From Ehretia macrophylla (lineage: Eukaryota > Streptophyta > Magnoliopsida > Boraginales > Ehretiaceae): a stretch of 64,000 nucleotides of DNA. This document shows, piece by piece, positions 43,672 through 56,442 of this stretch (position 1 is its first letter; every line of letters starts with the position of its first letter). Position numbers and translations under genes: made by a program. The notes under the pieces were generated by a model. It was not told the DNA's origin and searched no databases. It saw only the letters and a program-made list of their open reading frames with translations. The stretch covers positions 19,729,648-19,793,647 of the forward strand of contig CM075765.1 of assembly GCA_037974665.1 (NCBI GenBank), in the 5' to 3' direction.

Positions 43672-46600
43672 TTACGTCTTTGCTAGGCCAAAGAAGGATC
43701 TACTCCAAACAAACTTATCAACGTTGATTGGCTTTGTCATGACATCTGCTAGGTTCTCGTTGGTGTGAATCTTCTGCATATCCACACTCCCTTCCTCCAC
43801 TACTTCTCGAACAAAGTGATATTGAACACCTATGTGTTTCGTCCTGGAATGAAATGCTGGATTCCTTGCAATGTGCAAGGCACTCTGACTGTCACAAAAC
43901 AAGGGAATTTTCTCTTGTTTGTGCCCGAGCTCCTCCATTAATCGTTTAATCCAGATTGCTTCTTTACAAGCTTGTGTAGCTGCCATGTATTCAGCCTCTG
44001 TTGTAGATAGGGCCACAACAGTCTGTAATTTAGATATCCAGCTTACCACGCCGCCTACGACTGTAAACACATAGCTTGTAGTGGACTTCCGTTTATCAGT
44101 ATCACCTGCAAAATCAGAATCAACAAAACCCTTGACAGTAAATTCTGATCCTTCAAAACATAATGCCACATCCGAGGTCCCTTTGATGTATCGTAGGATC
44201 CTCTTAACAGCATTCCAATGCTCTCTACCAGGATTCGCCATGAACCGACTGACCGCACCAACTGCTTGAGCAATATCTGGTCTCGTACATATCATAGCGA
44301 ACATGAGATTTCCCACTGCTGATGCATACGGTACTCGAGACATTTCTATCCTCTCCGTTTCAGTGCTAGGGCACATACTTGAGGATAATTTGTAATTGAC
44401 AGGAAGCGGGGTCGAGATTTCCTTACAATCTTGCATATTGAAGCGCCGCAAGATTTTCTTCAAGTAATTCTTCTGGGAAATCCATACCTTCCTGCCTTTT
44501 CTGTCTCGGTGAATTTGCATCCCTAAAATCTTGTTTGCTGGTCCCAAATCCTTCATATCAAACTCCCCAGCCAACTGTGCCTTCAGTTCTTGGACCCGAT
44601 CTTTACTAGGACCTGCTACCAGCATGTCGTCCACGTACAACAGCAGAATGATAAAATCATTATCGCCAAACCTCTTGTAGTACGTACAATGGTCTGAATT
44701 GAGTCTGTTGTACCCAAGGCTAATCACGAAGGAATCAAATCTCTTGTACCAACACCTTGGCGCCTGCTTTAAACCGTACAGAGATTTGGTCAACCTGCAA
44801 ACCAAGTTTTCTTTTTCTTTCTCAACAAAACCTTCTGGTTGAAGCATGTAAATCTCTTCTTCAAGCTCACCATGAAGAAAATCCGTCTTTACATCTAACT
44901 GTTCTAGATGTAAGTCTAACACAGCACACATGGCCAAGACTACTCTGATAGTTGTAAGTCTTACCACAGGAGAAAATATCTCGTTGAAGTCAATTCCTTC
45001 TTTCTGAGCATATCCTTTCACCACCAGTCTTGCACGATATCGCTCCACTTGGTCATTACCATCTCGCTTGATCTTGTAGACCCATTTGTTACCAATGGCT
45101 TTCCGTCCAGGTGGTAGTGGAACAAGCTCCCACGTCTTGTTTTTATGTAGAGCTTCAATTTTTTCCTGCATTGCTGTCATCCACAGGGCAACATCGGGGC
45201 TTTTTATAGCGTCGTGAAAGGTAGATGGCTCTCCATCCTCCGTTAGAAGACAGTATGCAGCATTGCTCGCCATGACAAAATCTGAATGCCAAGTTGGTCT
45301 TGTTGTCTGACGCAATGAACGTCGGACTTCTATAACCTCAGCATCATCTGGTTCTTGTTCCTCGTGCTCCGGTGCAGCTTCAGAAGAAGCATCTCCTTGT
45401 TCTGACTTATCTTCAATTTGTATTGTAGTAGTCTCCTTTGAAGTGTTGCTATCGTCTTCACTTTGCAGTTTATCTTCTGTAAATATCACATCTCTGCTGA
45501 TGACAATCTTGTGGGCAGTGGAATCCCACAGGCGATACCCCTTAACACCATCAGCATTTTCCAAGAATACACATTTCCTGGATTTTGGATCCAGCTTTGT
45601 TCTTTCTTGGGAACCATACATCACATATGCCGGACACCCAAATATGTGCAAGGTAGAATAATCTGCGGGTTTTTCGGTCCACATTTCCATTGGTGTCTTC
45701 AACCCAATTGCAGTTGACGGTGACCGGTTTATCACGTAACAGGCAGTTCTAGCTGCTTCTGCCCAAAATGATTTGGCTAGACCTGCAGTTTCCAACATAG
45801 CTCTCATTCTTTCAAGAAGAGTTCTGTTCATCCGCTCTGCTACACCATTTTGTTAAGGTGTATGTGCAACAGTAAATAGCCTCTGAATACCATCTTGCTT
45901 GCAAAATGCCAAGAAGCTCCCGTCAGTGTATTCTCCTCCGTTGTCCGTCCTCAAACACTTGATCCTTTTCCCGGATTCAAGTTCCACTAGCGCTTTGAAT
46001 GTTTTAAATATTGGAAACACATCTGACTTGTTCTTGATTGGATAAACCCACAGTCTCCTGGAGTAATCATCAATAAATGATACAAAGTATTTGGCTCCTC
46101 CTAAGGACAAAACCGGTGATTCCCAAACGTCTGAATGGATCAAGTCTAGAATATGTTTGCTTCTGGCAGTAGATCTCCCAAATTTCAATCTATGCTGCTT
46201 ACTAGTAACACAGTGCTCACAAAAAGGTAAGTTTACCGTCTTGAGCCCGGGTAGGAGATTACGTTCAGCAAGGATCTTCAAGCCTCGTTCTGTCATGTGG
46301 CCCAATCTGTGATGCCACATTATAGTTGATTCTTCTTGACCGGCTGATGCAACTGATACATCTGCCTCCTGCAACGTTTCTCTCAAAAACATGTATAGAT
46401 TTACCCCAATCTTTTCTGCCTTGATCACTACAAGCGCTCCTTTGACGACCTTCATGATCCCATCCTCGATATGGGTCTTACAGCCAAGGTCATCCAATTG
46501 TCCAATGGACAATAGGTTCTTCTTCAAGCCCTTCACATGTCGTACCCCTTGAATGGTGCGAATGGTACCATCATACATTTTAATTTTGACGGTACCGATA

Positions 46601-47580
46601 CCAGCAATCTCCAAGGCATAATTATTACCCATGTACACAGATCCTCCAGAGACAGGTTCATAGTTGTGGAACCATTCTCTACGAGAGGTCATATGCCATG
46701 TTACTCCCGAATCTATTATCCAAGCATCAGTGAGCTCCTTTCTGCCTTTTGATACAGTTGCTGCTTCGCTGTATAAAATATCTTCATCATCTGGTGCAGT
46801 CGCCACACATCCCTGAGAATTTGTCACCTCGAAATTCTTCTTGTTGCTCCAACAATCCTTCTTGAAGTTCCCTTTCTTGCCACAGTTGTAGCATTTGATA
46901 TTTTTTCTACTCCTTGATTTTGATCTACCTTGGTTGTTGCTCCCACTAGAGCCATGTTCCATTGATCTACCTCTCACCATTGATAATGCCTCTGCTTGTT
47001 GTGAACTTTCGATTCTGTCTTCCTTACTTTTGCGCCTAGATTCCTCTTCCAGAACAGCGGCTGCAACATCATCAAAAATAACAGAATCTGAAAGAACATT
47101 GTTAGTGTAACTAATGATGAGTTGATCATACGAATCATGTATACTTTGAAGTAGAATTTTTGCACGTTCAAGCTCCGCTATTTTATGCCCAATTGCAGTC
47201 AATTGAGAGAATAACGTATTTAAGGTATTGATGTGATATGTCACCGATGTGGACTCACTCATCCGAAGGGTGTAGAGTTTCCTCTTCAAGAAAATCTTAT
47301 TGTGAAGTGACTTGACCTCATACAGTTTGGTCAGCGCATCCCAAATTTCTTTTGCTGACTTCTTTTCCTCAACGCTTGACAATACCGAATCTGCCAATGC
47401 CAGGTGTAGATTAGCCATAGCGTTGTCATCCATCTCTTTCCATTTGTCGTCCGTCACCTCCGCTGGTCTGTCTCTAATTGCTGCCAAGCAATTTTCCTTT
47501 CTCAAGATTGCCTTCATCTTTAATTTCCATAGGGAAAAATTTCTCCCGTTGAACTTCTCGATTTCAAATTTTTCCGCCAT
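43672..47580 (-). pseudogene. Tork-type copia gag-pol coding region
   Basis: Domains in copia order: gag (MAEKFEIEKFNGRNFSLWKL), a zinc knuckle near CYNCGKKG, aspartic protease (WIIDSGVTWHMTS), integrase (HHRLGHM, C-x2-C, FIDDYSRRLWVY, TDNGGEY), then reverse transcriptase (NKWVYKIKRDGNDQVERYRA, LYVDDMLVAGPS) and RNase H (TTEAEYMAATQACKEAIW). The start ATG at 47580 is 112 bp downstream of the primer site on the element's strand. The polyprotein is interrupted about once; otherwise coding looks well preserved. Confidence 0.9.
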
Positions 47581-47691
47581 AGTATTAATGACGATCTGCT
47601 TCGTAATTTGAACTGGCTCCCACTATTTCACGTATGCATGAATAGTAACCGTGAACAGTAACCCCGTATGAATACCAGTGACCTGTAACCA

Positions 47692-47706
47692 ATGGCTCTG
47701 ATACCA
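47692..47706 (-). promoter_or_regulatory. primer binding site, initiator tRNA-Met type
   Basis: Minus strand TGGTATCAGAGCC, immediately downstream of the 5' LTR end (CCCAACA). This is the classic copia primer site. Confidence 0.9.
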
Positions 47707-48222
47707 CTGTTGGGTATCGGCGCAGCGGAATAGTCGGGAACAAGCAGTATCACGCAGCTAAAATATGAATGAGAACAGAGAAAGTAGAGACACAAGATTA
47801 CGTGGAAAACCTTCAAACAAATCGAGGGAAAAACCACGGGCAAGTAATGGAGGATTTCACTATGATGTGGAGTATTTTACAATAACCTTCTCTCTAATAT
47901 AAGGAGAGAATAATATCACTCTCTCAAATAATAGGAGAAACTAACTCTCATTCATAAATATAGGACAACAAAAGAGGAAGAAAACTACTCAAGAGAAAGC
48001 TTATGTTTTCTCTCTAACTTGGAATGTTTGGTGATACTCAAATGGTGAAAAATGAACCTCTATTTATAGGCTCATCTTGCACCAAAAGTCTTCCCACATG
48101 TAGTGTGAAATCAACCCAAAATTGTGTGTGCCTAACTTTACAACCAAAGATTTTTCTTCATTTCCCATTGCCTTTTGTTTTCTTTTGACCAAATGCTCAA
48201 AGTGAGCTTTAACCAACTCACA

Positions 48223-50215
48223 GGTTTTGTAATTGATTTCGAGATAATGGTTTAATGAGGGAATCCGCCAATTGATCTGCAAAATGCACATGAGCGACTT
48301 GGAGTTGATTCTTTGACACTTGGTCTCACACAAAGTGAAAGTCCACTGCGATATGCTTTATTCGTAAATGAAAGGGCAAATCTTACAAATAGTCCCTATT
48401 GTTTACAAATTTTTGACAAATAGTCCCCATTGTTTGTAAAAGTTTTACCAATAGTCCCCATTGTCATTGGGGACTAATTGAATGACTTTTGCAAACAATG
48501 GGGACTGATTGAGTGACTTTTGCAAACATTGGGGACTAATTGAGTGACTTTTGCAAACAATGGGGACTAATTGTGGGACTTTTACAAACAATATGGACTA
48601 TTTGTGTGACTTTTGCAAACAATGGGGACTAACTGAATGACTTGTAAAACAATAGGGACTATTTATCCAAAATTTATAAACAATGGGGACTATTTGTCCA
48701 ATTTCTACCGGATTAACACATAGATAAGTGGTGCCAACATTGTCGCAATAAATTGTGGGTGGTGCCGATATACGTACTTGAAGTTCTTGAAGAAGATTTT
48801 GAATCCAATTTACCTCCGCAGCAGTGGAGGCAACTGCTCTATATTCTGCTTCCGTGGAGGATCTCACGACTGTACGTTGTTTTTTTGAAGACCAACAGAT
48901 AGGATTTGCACCCAGAAAGATAATATACGCTGATGTAGAGCTCCTATCATCATTGTTTCCTGCCCAATCAGCGTCCGAAAATGCATGAAGATTGACGTGT
49001 TGGGTCTTGCGCAAAAGAATACCATGACACTTAGTTTGTTTGAGGTATCGAAGTACTCTTTTTGCTGCTGTCCAGCGGACTTATGTTGGGCAATGCATGA
49101 ATTGGGATAAGCGGTTGACAGCAAATGAGACATCCGACCTTGTGAGAGACAAGTATCGAAGAGCCCTAACTACTTGACGATACTTGGTAGCATTGGTTTT
49201 TGGGCTGCCATCCGTGAGCTTGAAAGGAGATGAGGTAGCGAGTGGAGTATAAACAGTTTTTGCATCTTGCATGTTTGTTTTGATGAGCAAGTCATTGATG
49301 TATTTTTGCTGCGACATGAAAATCCCATCTTTTGTTCTTGCCACTTCAACACCCAAAAAATAATTGAGAGCTCCCAGGTCCTTTAAAAAAAACTTCTGAG
49401 CAAGAGAGTTGATCACTTCTTGTACAGCTTGCGATTGGTTTCCTTTTATTAAGATATCATCAACATAGACAAGCAAATAAATTGTTAGTTGTCCATGACT
49501 CAGAATAAATAAAGATGTGTCACTCTTTGAATTCTGGAACCCAATGGATTGTAGGAAAAGCTTGAGCTCCATGTACCATGCACGAGGTGCTTGTTTAAGC
49601 CCATATATGGCTTTTTTTAGTTTACATACATGATTGGGGTATTGAGAGTTAACAAATCCCGGTGGTTGTTGCATGTATACATTGTCCTGCAAGGTGCCTT
49701 GAAGGAAGACATTGTTCACATCAAGTTGTTTGATACACCAATCAAACTGTACAACAATAGAGAGGATAAGGAGAATTGTTGTTGGTTTAATAACCGGATT
49801 GAACGAAGCATGATAATCTATGCTTGGCTGTTGATGAAACCCTTTGGCTACAAGTCGTGCTTTGTAGTGAGCAATTGACCTATATGGATGCCTCTTTATC
49901 CTAAAAATCCACTTACACCCAATTATATTATGAACACCATAAGTAGGTACTAGTTCCCAAGTTGAATTATGAACTAGAGCATCAAATTCTTCACATATAG
50001 CTTTTCGCCATTGAGGATATTTCTGGGCCTGAGTGACTGATGTTGGTTTGACGGTATCAGGTGTTTGGGATATGACTTGGAGACATAATTTTTTTTTAGG
50101 GCTTAAAGATGTTGTTTTTGGATCTTGTGACCATCGGGAGAGATAATTGAGATGCAGTTGGTTGTGGTATAATTGGGCAAGAATTGGGCTGAGAGGTATT
50201 AGAGATAAAACCGAA
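48223..50215 (-). mobile_element. base-layer Ale-type copia, reverse transcriptase and RNase H
   Basis: The minus strand carries linker, reverse transcriptase (IIGCKWIFRIKR, VNNVFLQGTLQDNVYMQQPP, YVDDILIKG, DLGALNYFLGVEVARTKDGI) and RNase H ([42 protein letters not shown]). Broken in a few places. Gag-protease-integrase are absent here apart from the gag piece at 54661-54960. It is the target of three later insertions and older than all of them. Confidence 0.8.
48374..48711. mobile_element. foldback element with ~36 bp internal repeats
   Basis: Arms carry ACAAATAGTCCCTATTG in inverted orientation. The middle contains about six units of GGGGACTAATTGAGTGACTT followed by TTGCAAACAATG. It interrupts the RNase H region of the base-layer copia. 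Confidence 0.7.
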
Positions 50216-53200
50216 TGCAACAGTTAATATCATTTAGGATATCTTTTATCTGTTATTGGCTTTATCATATTATTTGGTTGTATTGTAATCTGATATGTAT
50301 ATCCAGAGTCCTGGTTAAAATGGTCAGCTCAATTGTTGTATTTAAATACTCTGTTGAATGAATCGATGGTGGATTATATTCAGCAAAGCAATCTTGCATA
50401 TTAAGGTTCTTTATGGTATCGAGCCTATCAAAGCTTTAGCAAGCATCGATCCACATCATCATTTTTTTTTCCATGGCTTCTGACTCCGCTAGCACCGCTA
50501 CTACACCTGCATCCACTCCAGTGCTTCTTGGTGGTGTAGCGTCTCCATCCTCGATCATTGCTATTAACGTGATGGCTCAGCTTCCGCTTAAACTCACTGG
50601 CAACAACTTTCCCACTTGACGTACTCAGTTTCTAACACTGCTCTACGGGTACGACCTAATGGGTTTCATTGATGGCAGTAACCCTTGTCCAGCCGCTACC
50701 GTCACCGCTAATGATACCACCTCTCCCAATCCTGCACACAAGACATGGACCCGTCAAGATAATCTGTTGCGCCATGCTATTCTGGCCTCCGTTGATGCCA
50801 GTATTGCACCACTAGTCACCTCGGCATCCACAGCAAAGGATGCTTGGGACAAGCTCCAGAGCTCCTATGCCAATGCTTCCAAGTCCAGAATTTATGGTCT
50901 GCGCCATAAGCTACTACACATGACTAAAGGGACACAGTCGGTCACTGACTATCTTCGCTCCGTAAAAACACTGGCCGATGAGTTGTCTTTGGCGGGATCT
51001 CCGGTTGCTAGTGATGAACTCGTTGTTATTGTTCTCTCCGGCCTTGGTGACGAGTACAAAGAGATTTGTGCTGCCATTCGGGCATGAGATACTGATATTT
51101 TGTTCGAGGATCTTTTTGATAAGCTCTTGGATCATGAAAGTTTTTTGAAACGCGAGGAGCAACGCAAAGAAACTATTACCATCACTGCGCAATTCTCTCA
51201 GAAAAATGGTGGCAAAGGGAAAAACAATGGGGGTTCGTCCAAGAAAGGCAACAACAACAACAACTATACTAATAATCGATATTCTCAAAATGCAATGAAT
51301 GGAGGAGTATCACATTTTCATTCTAGCTTCAAGTCACAGAGTAACAACTGGCGTCCTAGCTCTCCAAGCAGTCAGCCTCGAGTTCAGTGTCAATTGTGTG
51401 ACAAGTTTGGTCACACCGCTAAAACTTGCCGAACTCGTTCGTTTGATCCTCAAGCTCATTTGGTTCAGAAGGGACAATCCTCATCGTCCAGTCCTTGGGT
51501 CCTCGACTCAGGGGCCTCTCACCACATCTCTTCAGACTTTCAGAACATGAACCTTCAGTCCGAGTATTACGGCTCCGATGGTATTCTCATTGGTGATGGG
51601 TCCGACGTGCCTATCACCCATATCGGTAACACCTCTCTAATTACTCATCCACATACCTTTTCTTTAAAAAATGTTCTTTGTGCACCTAGTATTCAAAAGA
51701 ACCTATTGTCTGTGTCTCAATTTTGTAAACAAAACTCTACCTCTATTGAATTTTTCCCATCTGCTTTTCTTGTGAAGGATCTGAGCACGGGAGAAACGCT
51801 GGTTCAAGGCCGGAGTAAAGAGAATTTGTACGAGTGGCCTGACGTCTCCACAAAGCCTCAAGTCCTGTCTGCTGTTCGTGTCTCTAGGGAACATTGGCAC
51901 AACAGACTCGGGCATCCCAATCATCGTACTCTTAGTCATGTTATTCGAAATAATAGACTTCCAGTGTCTACGTCTAGTTTTCAAATTTGCAATGCATGCT
52001 CGTGTAATAAGAGCCATAGGCTAGCGTTTGGAGAGTCAACTCTTGTAACTCGCCAACCTTTAGAAATTATATTTTCTGATGTCTGGGGTCCGGCCCCAGT
52101 GCAATCTTTTGATAACTTCAAATATTACATTATTTTTGTTGATTACCATACTCGTTATGTGTGGCTATTTCATTTGAAAAAAAAATCTGATACGACCTCA
52201 ATCTTTCAAGAGTTCAAAGTCTTAGTTGAAATTTTTTTTCACACAAAGATTCATACTCTATATACTGATGGTGGTGGAGAGTTTGAGGGACTTCGCCCCT
52301 TTTTAAAAAAATGTGGGATTCAGCACTTGGTTAGTCCACCTTATACGCCTCAACATGTAGGTATTGCTGAACGTCGACATCGTACTATAGTTGAAATGGC
52401 TCTAACCTTAATGCTTAAAGCCTCTCTCCCAACAAAATTCTGGTCTGCAGCCTGTCAAGCGGCTGCCTATTTAACCAACCGTTTACCCTCTCATGGCTTG
52501 GCCAACAGATCGCCATTCCAACTATTGTTTGGAGACGCCCCAAATTATGCCACCCTTAAGATCTTTGGTTGTTTATGTTACCCGTGGCTTCGGCCTTACG
52601 CGAGTCTTAAACTAGCGCCGAGGTCACGTCCCTGCATTTTCTTAGGTTACTCAACACAACACCATGCGTATAAGTGTTATGATCCCCAGAACAATCAAAC
52701 TTTCATTTCCCGTCATGTACTCTTTTATGAAAATGAGTTTCCAGCTAAGACCTTGAACTTAGGCCCCCAACCTACTCCTGATCTTTTTACTTTACTCTAC
52801 TCCTCATCGTCTAACATCTCTGACACCACACCCACTGATATGTTGTGTCCAGTAGCTACTCTATCCATTCCACAGCCACCTATCACATCCCCTGCTTCTG
52901 CATCTTCCTCTCCGGCACAGTCTTCAGGTCTCTCGCCATCGTGCACTCCTTCATCTCCAGTGATGACCAGCGACTCCTCCATGCCAGCTTCGGATCAGGT
53001 ACGACCTTCATCTTCTTCTTCTCCATCACCCACTATTAATCCCCCTTGTCACTCAATGGTCACAAGGTCCCAACGAGGTATTGTCAAACCCATCCAGAAA
53101 ATGTGCTTAACTGTTTCTTCAAAGTTACAGACTCTTGCAGAACCAACAACATATAAACAGGCCAGTAAAATTGCTGCATGGCGTACGGCAATGTGTGACG

Positions 53201-54660
53201 AGTTTGACGCCTTAATCCGCAACGGCACTTGGGAGCTCGTGCCCTCTTCGCAAGCACATAATATAGTGGGTTGCAAATGGGTCTATCGGATCAAACGCAA
53301 ATCGGATGGTTCAATAGATCGTTTCAAAGCACGGTTGGTGGCGAAAGGGTTTCATCAGCGCCCGGGGGTTGATTTTGATGCCACATTTAGTCCAGTCGTT
53401 CGCGCTACAATTGTCAGATTGGTCTTATCCATTGCAGTTCATTTTGGTTAGGGAATTAGGCAATTGGACATTAATAATGCGTTTTTACAGGGAACTTTGG
53501 AGGAGGAGGTGTATATGTACCAACCTACGGGGTTTGTTGACACTCACTACCCAGATCATGTTTGTAAACTCAAGAAGGCGATTTATGGCCTGCGCCAAGC
53601 GCCTCGAGCATGGTACACAGAATTGAAAGGCTTTCTTTTAAGCATTGGCTTCCACAATTCCAGAGGTGATACTTCTTTGTTTTCCTTTCGTGCACAAGGT
53701 GTCGTGGTTTTTTTGCTAGTTTACGTGGATGATATCATTGTCACTGGAAGTGATTTGCATACTGTTTCTGCTATTATTCACTCTCTTGCCAGTAAGTTTT
53801 CACTCAAAGACTTGGGTCGGTTGGACTATTTCTTGGGTGTTCAAGTTAGTCATTTGAAAGATGGATTGTTTCTGTCTCAATCTAAGTATATTGCGGATTT
53901 ATTGGCAAAAGTTAACATGTCTGATGCCAAGGGCGTAAGTACACCTATGTCTACTTCATGTGTGTTGAAGCTTAATGATGGGTCGAAACCCACTGATGCT
54001 AAGCTATACAGAAGTGTAATTGGTGCTTTGCAGTACCTGTCGTTTACTAGGCCAGATTTAGCATTTGTTGTCAACCGACTATCACAATTCATGCACCAAC
54101 CCACTGAGACACATTGGATAGCAGTCAAGAGAATATTGCGCTACCTCAAGGAAACTCTGTCTCATGGCCTCTTCATTCGCAAGTCTGATGCACTAAATTT
54201 GCATGCTTTTTCGGATGCTGATTGGGCAGGAAACTTGGATGATAGAAGCTCAACCTCGGCATATGTGGTGTTTCTTGGCAACAATCCGATCAGTTGGGCT
54301 TCTCGCAAGCAGAAATCAATTGCTCGCTCCTCTACCGAGGCGGAGTATAGGGCGGTTGCTGCAGCAACGGCTGAAATAAATTGGCTGCAAAATCTCTTGG
54401 ATGAGCTTCAAGTGTCGTTACCTGCTCCACCAACAATATATTGTGATAATGTGGGAGCCACCTACCTATGTGCAAACCCAGTGTTTCACTCGCGCATGAA
54501 ACACATCGCCATCGACTTTCACTTTGTTCGTGATCAGGTGGCAAACAAAACGCTTCGGGTCTCTCATGTTCACTCGGCTGATCAAGTAGCTAACTCATTG
54601 ACCAAACCATTGTCCCGGGTACAGTTCCTCCATCAAAAGGTCAATGTTTGGCTCAACTGA
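50216..54660 (+). mobile_element. Ale-type copia retrotransposon, plus strand, broken
   Basis: A probable 5' LTR (about 50216-50398, TGCAACAG...ATCTTGCA) is followed by a tRNA-Met-like primer site TGGTATCGAGCC at 50414. Gag starts at 50474 (MASDSAS...), then a CQLCDKFGHTAKTC knuckle, protease (WVLDSGASHHIS), integrase (HNRLGHPNH, VDYHTRYVW, YTDGGGEF), reverse transcriptase ([28 protein letters not shown]) and RNase H ending VNVWLN. About three breaks. The 3' LTR is missing: the element stops at the gag piece of the base layer, where a 20 bp repeat marks the junction. Close relative of the base-layer copia. Confidence 0.85.
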
Positions 54661-54960
54661 GTTTCTCCCAAGCGGCCTTTGCCGTTACCATGGGGGCAAT
54701 GTTTGGCTCAACTGAAGCCAAGATCACATGGCACAAAAAGCTGTCTTGACGCAGCCACATGGAGTACGCTGGGTTTGGTGTGGTGTTCTCACCAAAGAGG
54801 ATTGTTGGCGATGAGCATGAAAGGGTGCTGTCAATGTAACCCAGGAGATCATAACCGAACACGAGGGTTTGGAATTGTGGTCGCCATGTGGGGTAGTTGG
54901 ATCCATTGAGTTTCAGCGGGAGTTGAGCTGCTGGGTTAATTGAGATAAGTGTAGAAGTGA
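54661..54960 (-). mobile_element. copia gag fragment, probably 5' part of the base-layer element
   Basis: The minus strand reads STLISINPAAQLPLKLNGS, then NYPTWRPQFQTLVFGYDLLG and VILASVEPNIAPMVTAKAAW, similar to the gag of the plus-strand Ale-type copia. It joins the LINE directly at about 54960 without a 5' LTR. Confidence 0.7.
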
Positions 54961-55262
54961 AATACAAGCTCGAACCCAATTAATGAAAATAGCCGGACAA
55001 TCAATCGCCTCAAGAGTTTTCAACACAAAGCTCCAGTTAACAGAATCATAGGCCTTACGGATATCGAGTTTTATAGCGCATCTCGGAGAAGCCTGACTTC
55101 TATTGTATCCTCGAATCAACTCTTGGGCCAAAAGGATATTTGATGCAATGGATCTCCTAGGAACAAATGCAGTTTGACACTCATAAATTATCCCCTCAAG
55201 ACATCCTTTAAGTCTGTTAGCAAGTATCAACAAAAACTCACCCTTTATGCATGATGGAACAA
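54961..55262 (-). pseudogene. LINE 5' part: reverse transcriptase N-terminal motifs
   Basis: The minus strand reads LILANRLKGCLEGIIYECQ, then TAFVPRRSIASNILLAQELI, then CAIKLDIRKAYDSVNWSFVL and FINWVRACIS. These are motifs 1-3 of L1-type reverse transcriptase. The protein stops at the copia junction and resumes about 250 residues later at 42793, so the middle was lost. Upstream coding (ORF1, endonuclease) is not seen. Confidence 0.75.
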
Positions 55263-55883
55263 GGTCCTATTTATACACCTATTACATGTGCCTAACATAT
55301 AAAGTCCTAAATGGAAAATTAAAATTTAAAAGAATGGGATATTAATAATATATATCACAATTTTATGAACCATAAAAAAAATCTACAAATAATTTATTTT
55401 GCTTAAAATGATATAGAATAGCAGTCGAAAAGTTCCATGACATCAAATATTATATATCTTACTCTACTTACTCCTTTTTGTAAAGTAGAAGCAATTTTGA
55501 GAAATGAAAGGTAGTTATAAATCATAACAAAAATTGAGATATATTAACCCGACGTTTAACTGAGAATAAGTCAAATTCGAAAAATTGAGAAACAACCATG
55601 ATCCTTTTTCAAAAATTTCTTCTATACTCATCCATCTCCAATCTACATGATGATGCAAACCACCCTTGGATAATTATGGATGACTTCATCAACACAATTA
55701 AATGTCACAAGCAAGAGGAAGGAAATGCTATTCTCCGTGTAGTCAAGAGATCAGGGATCCGATCAAATCATTGACCATCAGAATTATACAAAAACTTTCA
55801 AGGAACAATTGTCAAAAGCCATTATTGAATACATTATTATTTAATTCATAAAATTATCTACCATTCATGGTGCCATGATAACA
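55263..55883. other. intergenic, no gene seen
   Basis: AT-rich sequence with no supported feature between the LINE fragment and the laccase 3' end. Confidence 0.5.
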
Positions 55884-56095
55884 TCACACCTGACTGGCCC
55901 ACCCAAATGACTTCTCCAAAGGTAGTCTTACAGGTTGATCACTTGCAGGATTGATTTTAAAATTGTTACATTGTGGAAGATCAAGTAGGGGCGGAGGCAA
56001 TGATGTTGATTGAGTTGGTCCCTTCTCAATTACAAAAGCAGTTGTTACACTCACTGACATATACTATTTCAAGTGACAGTGTATTAATCAAACAC
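55884..56095 (-). pseudogene. laccase pseudogene, last exon
   Basis: After an AG acceptor the minus strand reads GV, a TGA where Trp is usual, LIHCHL (the C-x-H copper loop H-C-H), then VTTAFVIEKGPTQSTSLPPP and LLDLPQC, the canonical laccase C-terminus. A further 27 codons end at TGA 55886-55884. A frame break lies between the HCHL copper motif and VTTAF. Laccases are secreted multicopper oxidases; this copy cannot encode one. Confidence 0.75.
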
Positions 56096-56442
56096 CTATC
56101 GAAACCACATTTTAAACAATATTTATATATAGCAATGCTTCCAGCTTAATATATAGAAAGATGCATAATAAGAGGTTCCTAGCATAATACACATGAACGT
56201 TACAACCAACCTAACCAAGGTTGGACTTCAATCCGTCTGTCGGACTGGTCCGTCTCTTATATGAGAAGTGACCCCCACCTGTGTGGGATTCACCCCCACA
56301 CTAATGCGAACCAGTATGTCTAGACGGATATGAGAGTTTTCCATCTAACCAAGGCAACGTTATCTCTCCTTAAGGTTCAGAAATCTTGAAAACTATAAAT
56401 TTGAATAACACAGAGAAATTATAAGCATGCATGAAATTTCAC
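56096..56442 (-). other. laccase pseudogene, last intron, with MITE
   Basis: Bounded by a GT donor (56442-56441) and an AG acceptor (56097-56096). It contains the 124 bp MITE at 56221-56344. Confidence 0.6.
56221..56344. mobile_element. 124 bp MITE with 10 bp target duplication
   Basis: Flanked by CTAACCAAGG at 56211-56220 and 56345-56354. Subterminal inverted match: ATCCGTCTGTCGGACTGGTC versus ATCCGTCTAGACATACTGGT from the other strand. A 10 bp duplication fits a Mutator-like element. It lies in the laccase intron. Confidence 0.75.

Larger units (their letters stand above)
43090..48222 (-). mobile_element. Tork-type copia retrotransposon, nearly whole
   Basis: 5.1 kb, minus strand. LTRs are 43090-43605 (516 bp) and 47708-48222 (515 bp), TGTTGGGTAT...CAACTCACA on the plus strand. 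They differ at about eight positions (about 1.5%), which suggests an age around or below one million years. The 5 bp target duplication GGTTT is at 43085-43089 and 48223-48227. A tRNA-Met primer site and a polypurine tract (AAGTGGGAGAA on the element's strand) are present. It looks nearly whole, with about one break in the main frame. It sits in RNase H-end sequence of the older Ale-type copia. Confidence 0.92.
42794..54960. mobile_element. nested copia cluster inserted in the LINE
   Basis: Everything between the two LINE halves is copia-derived. An Ale-type copia (minus) with a 242 bp LTR at 42794-43035 is the base layer. Inside it are a young Tork-type copia (43090-48222), a foldback element (48374-48711) and a plus-strand Ale-type copia (50216-54660). 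A gag piece of the base layer's type remains at 54661-54960. Confidence 0.75.

Noticed and set aside
56210-56360. tRNA-like or SINE sequence with GACCCCCACC motifs
   Set aside because: The 10 bp duplication and inverted subterminal matches fit a MITE better; no tRNA box A/B arrangement.
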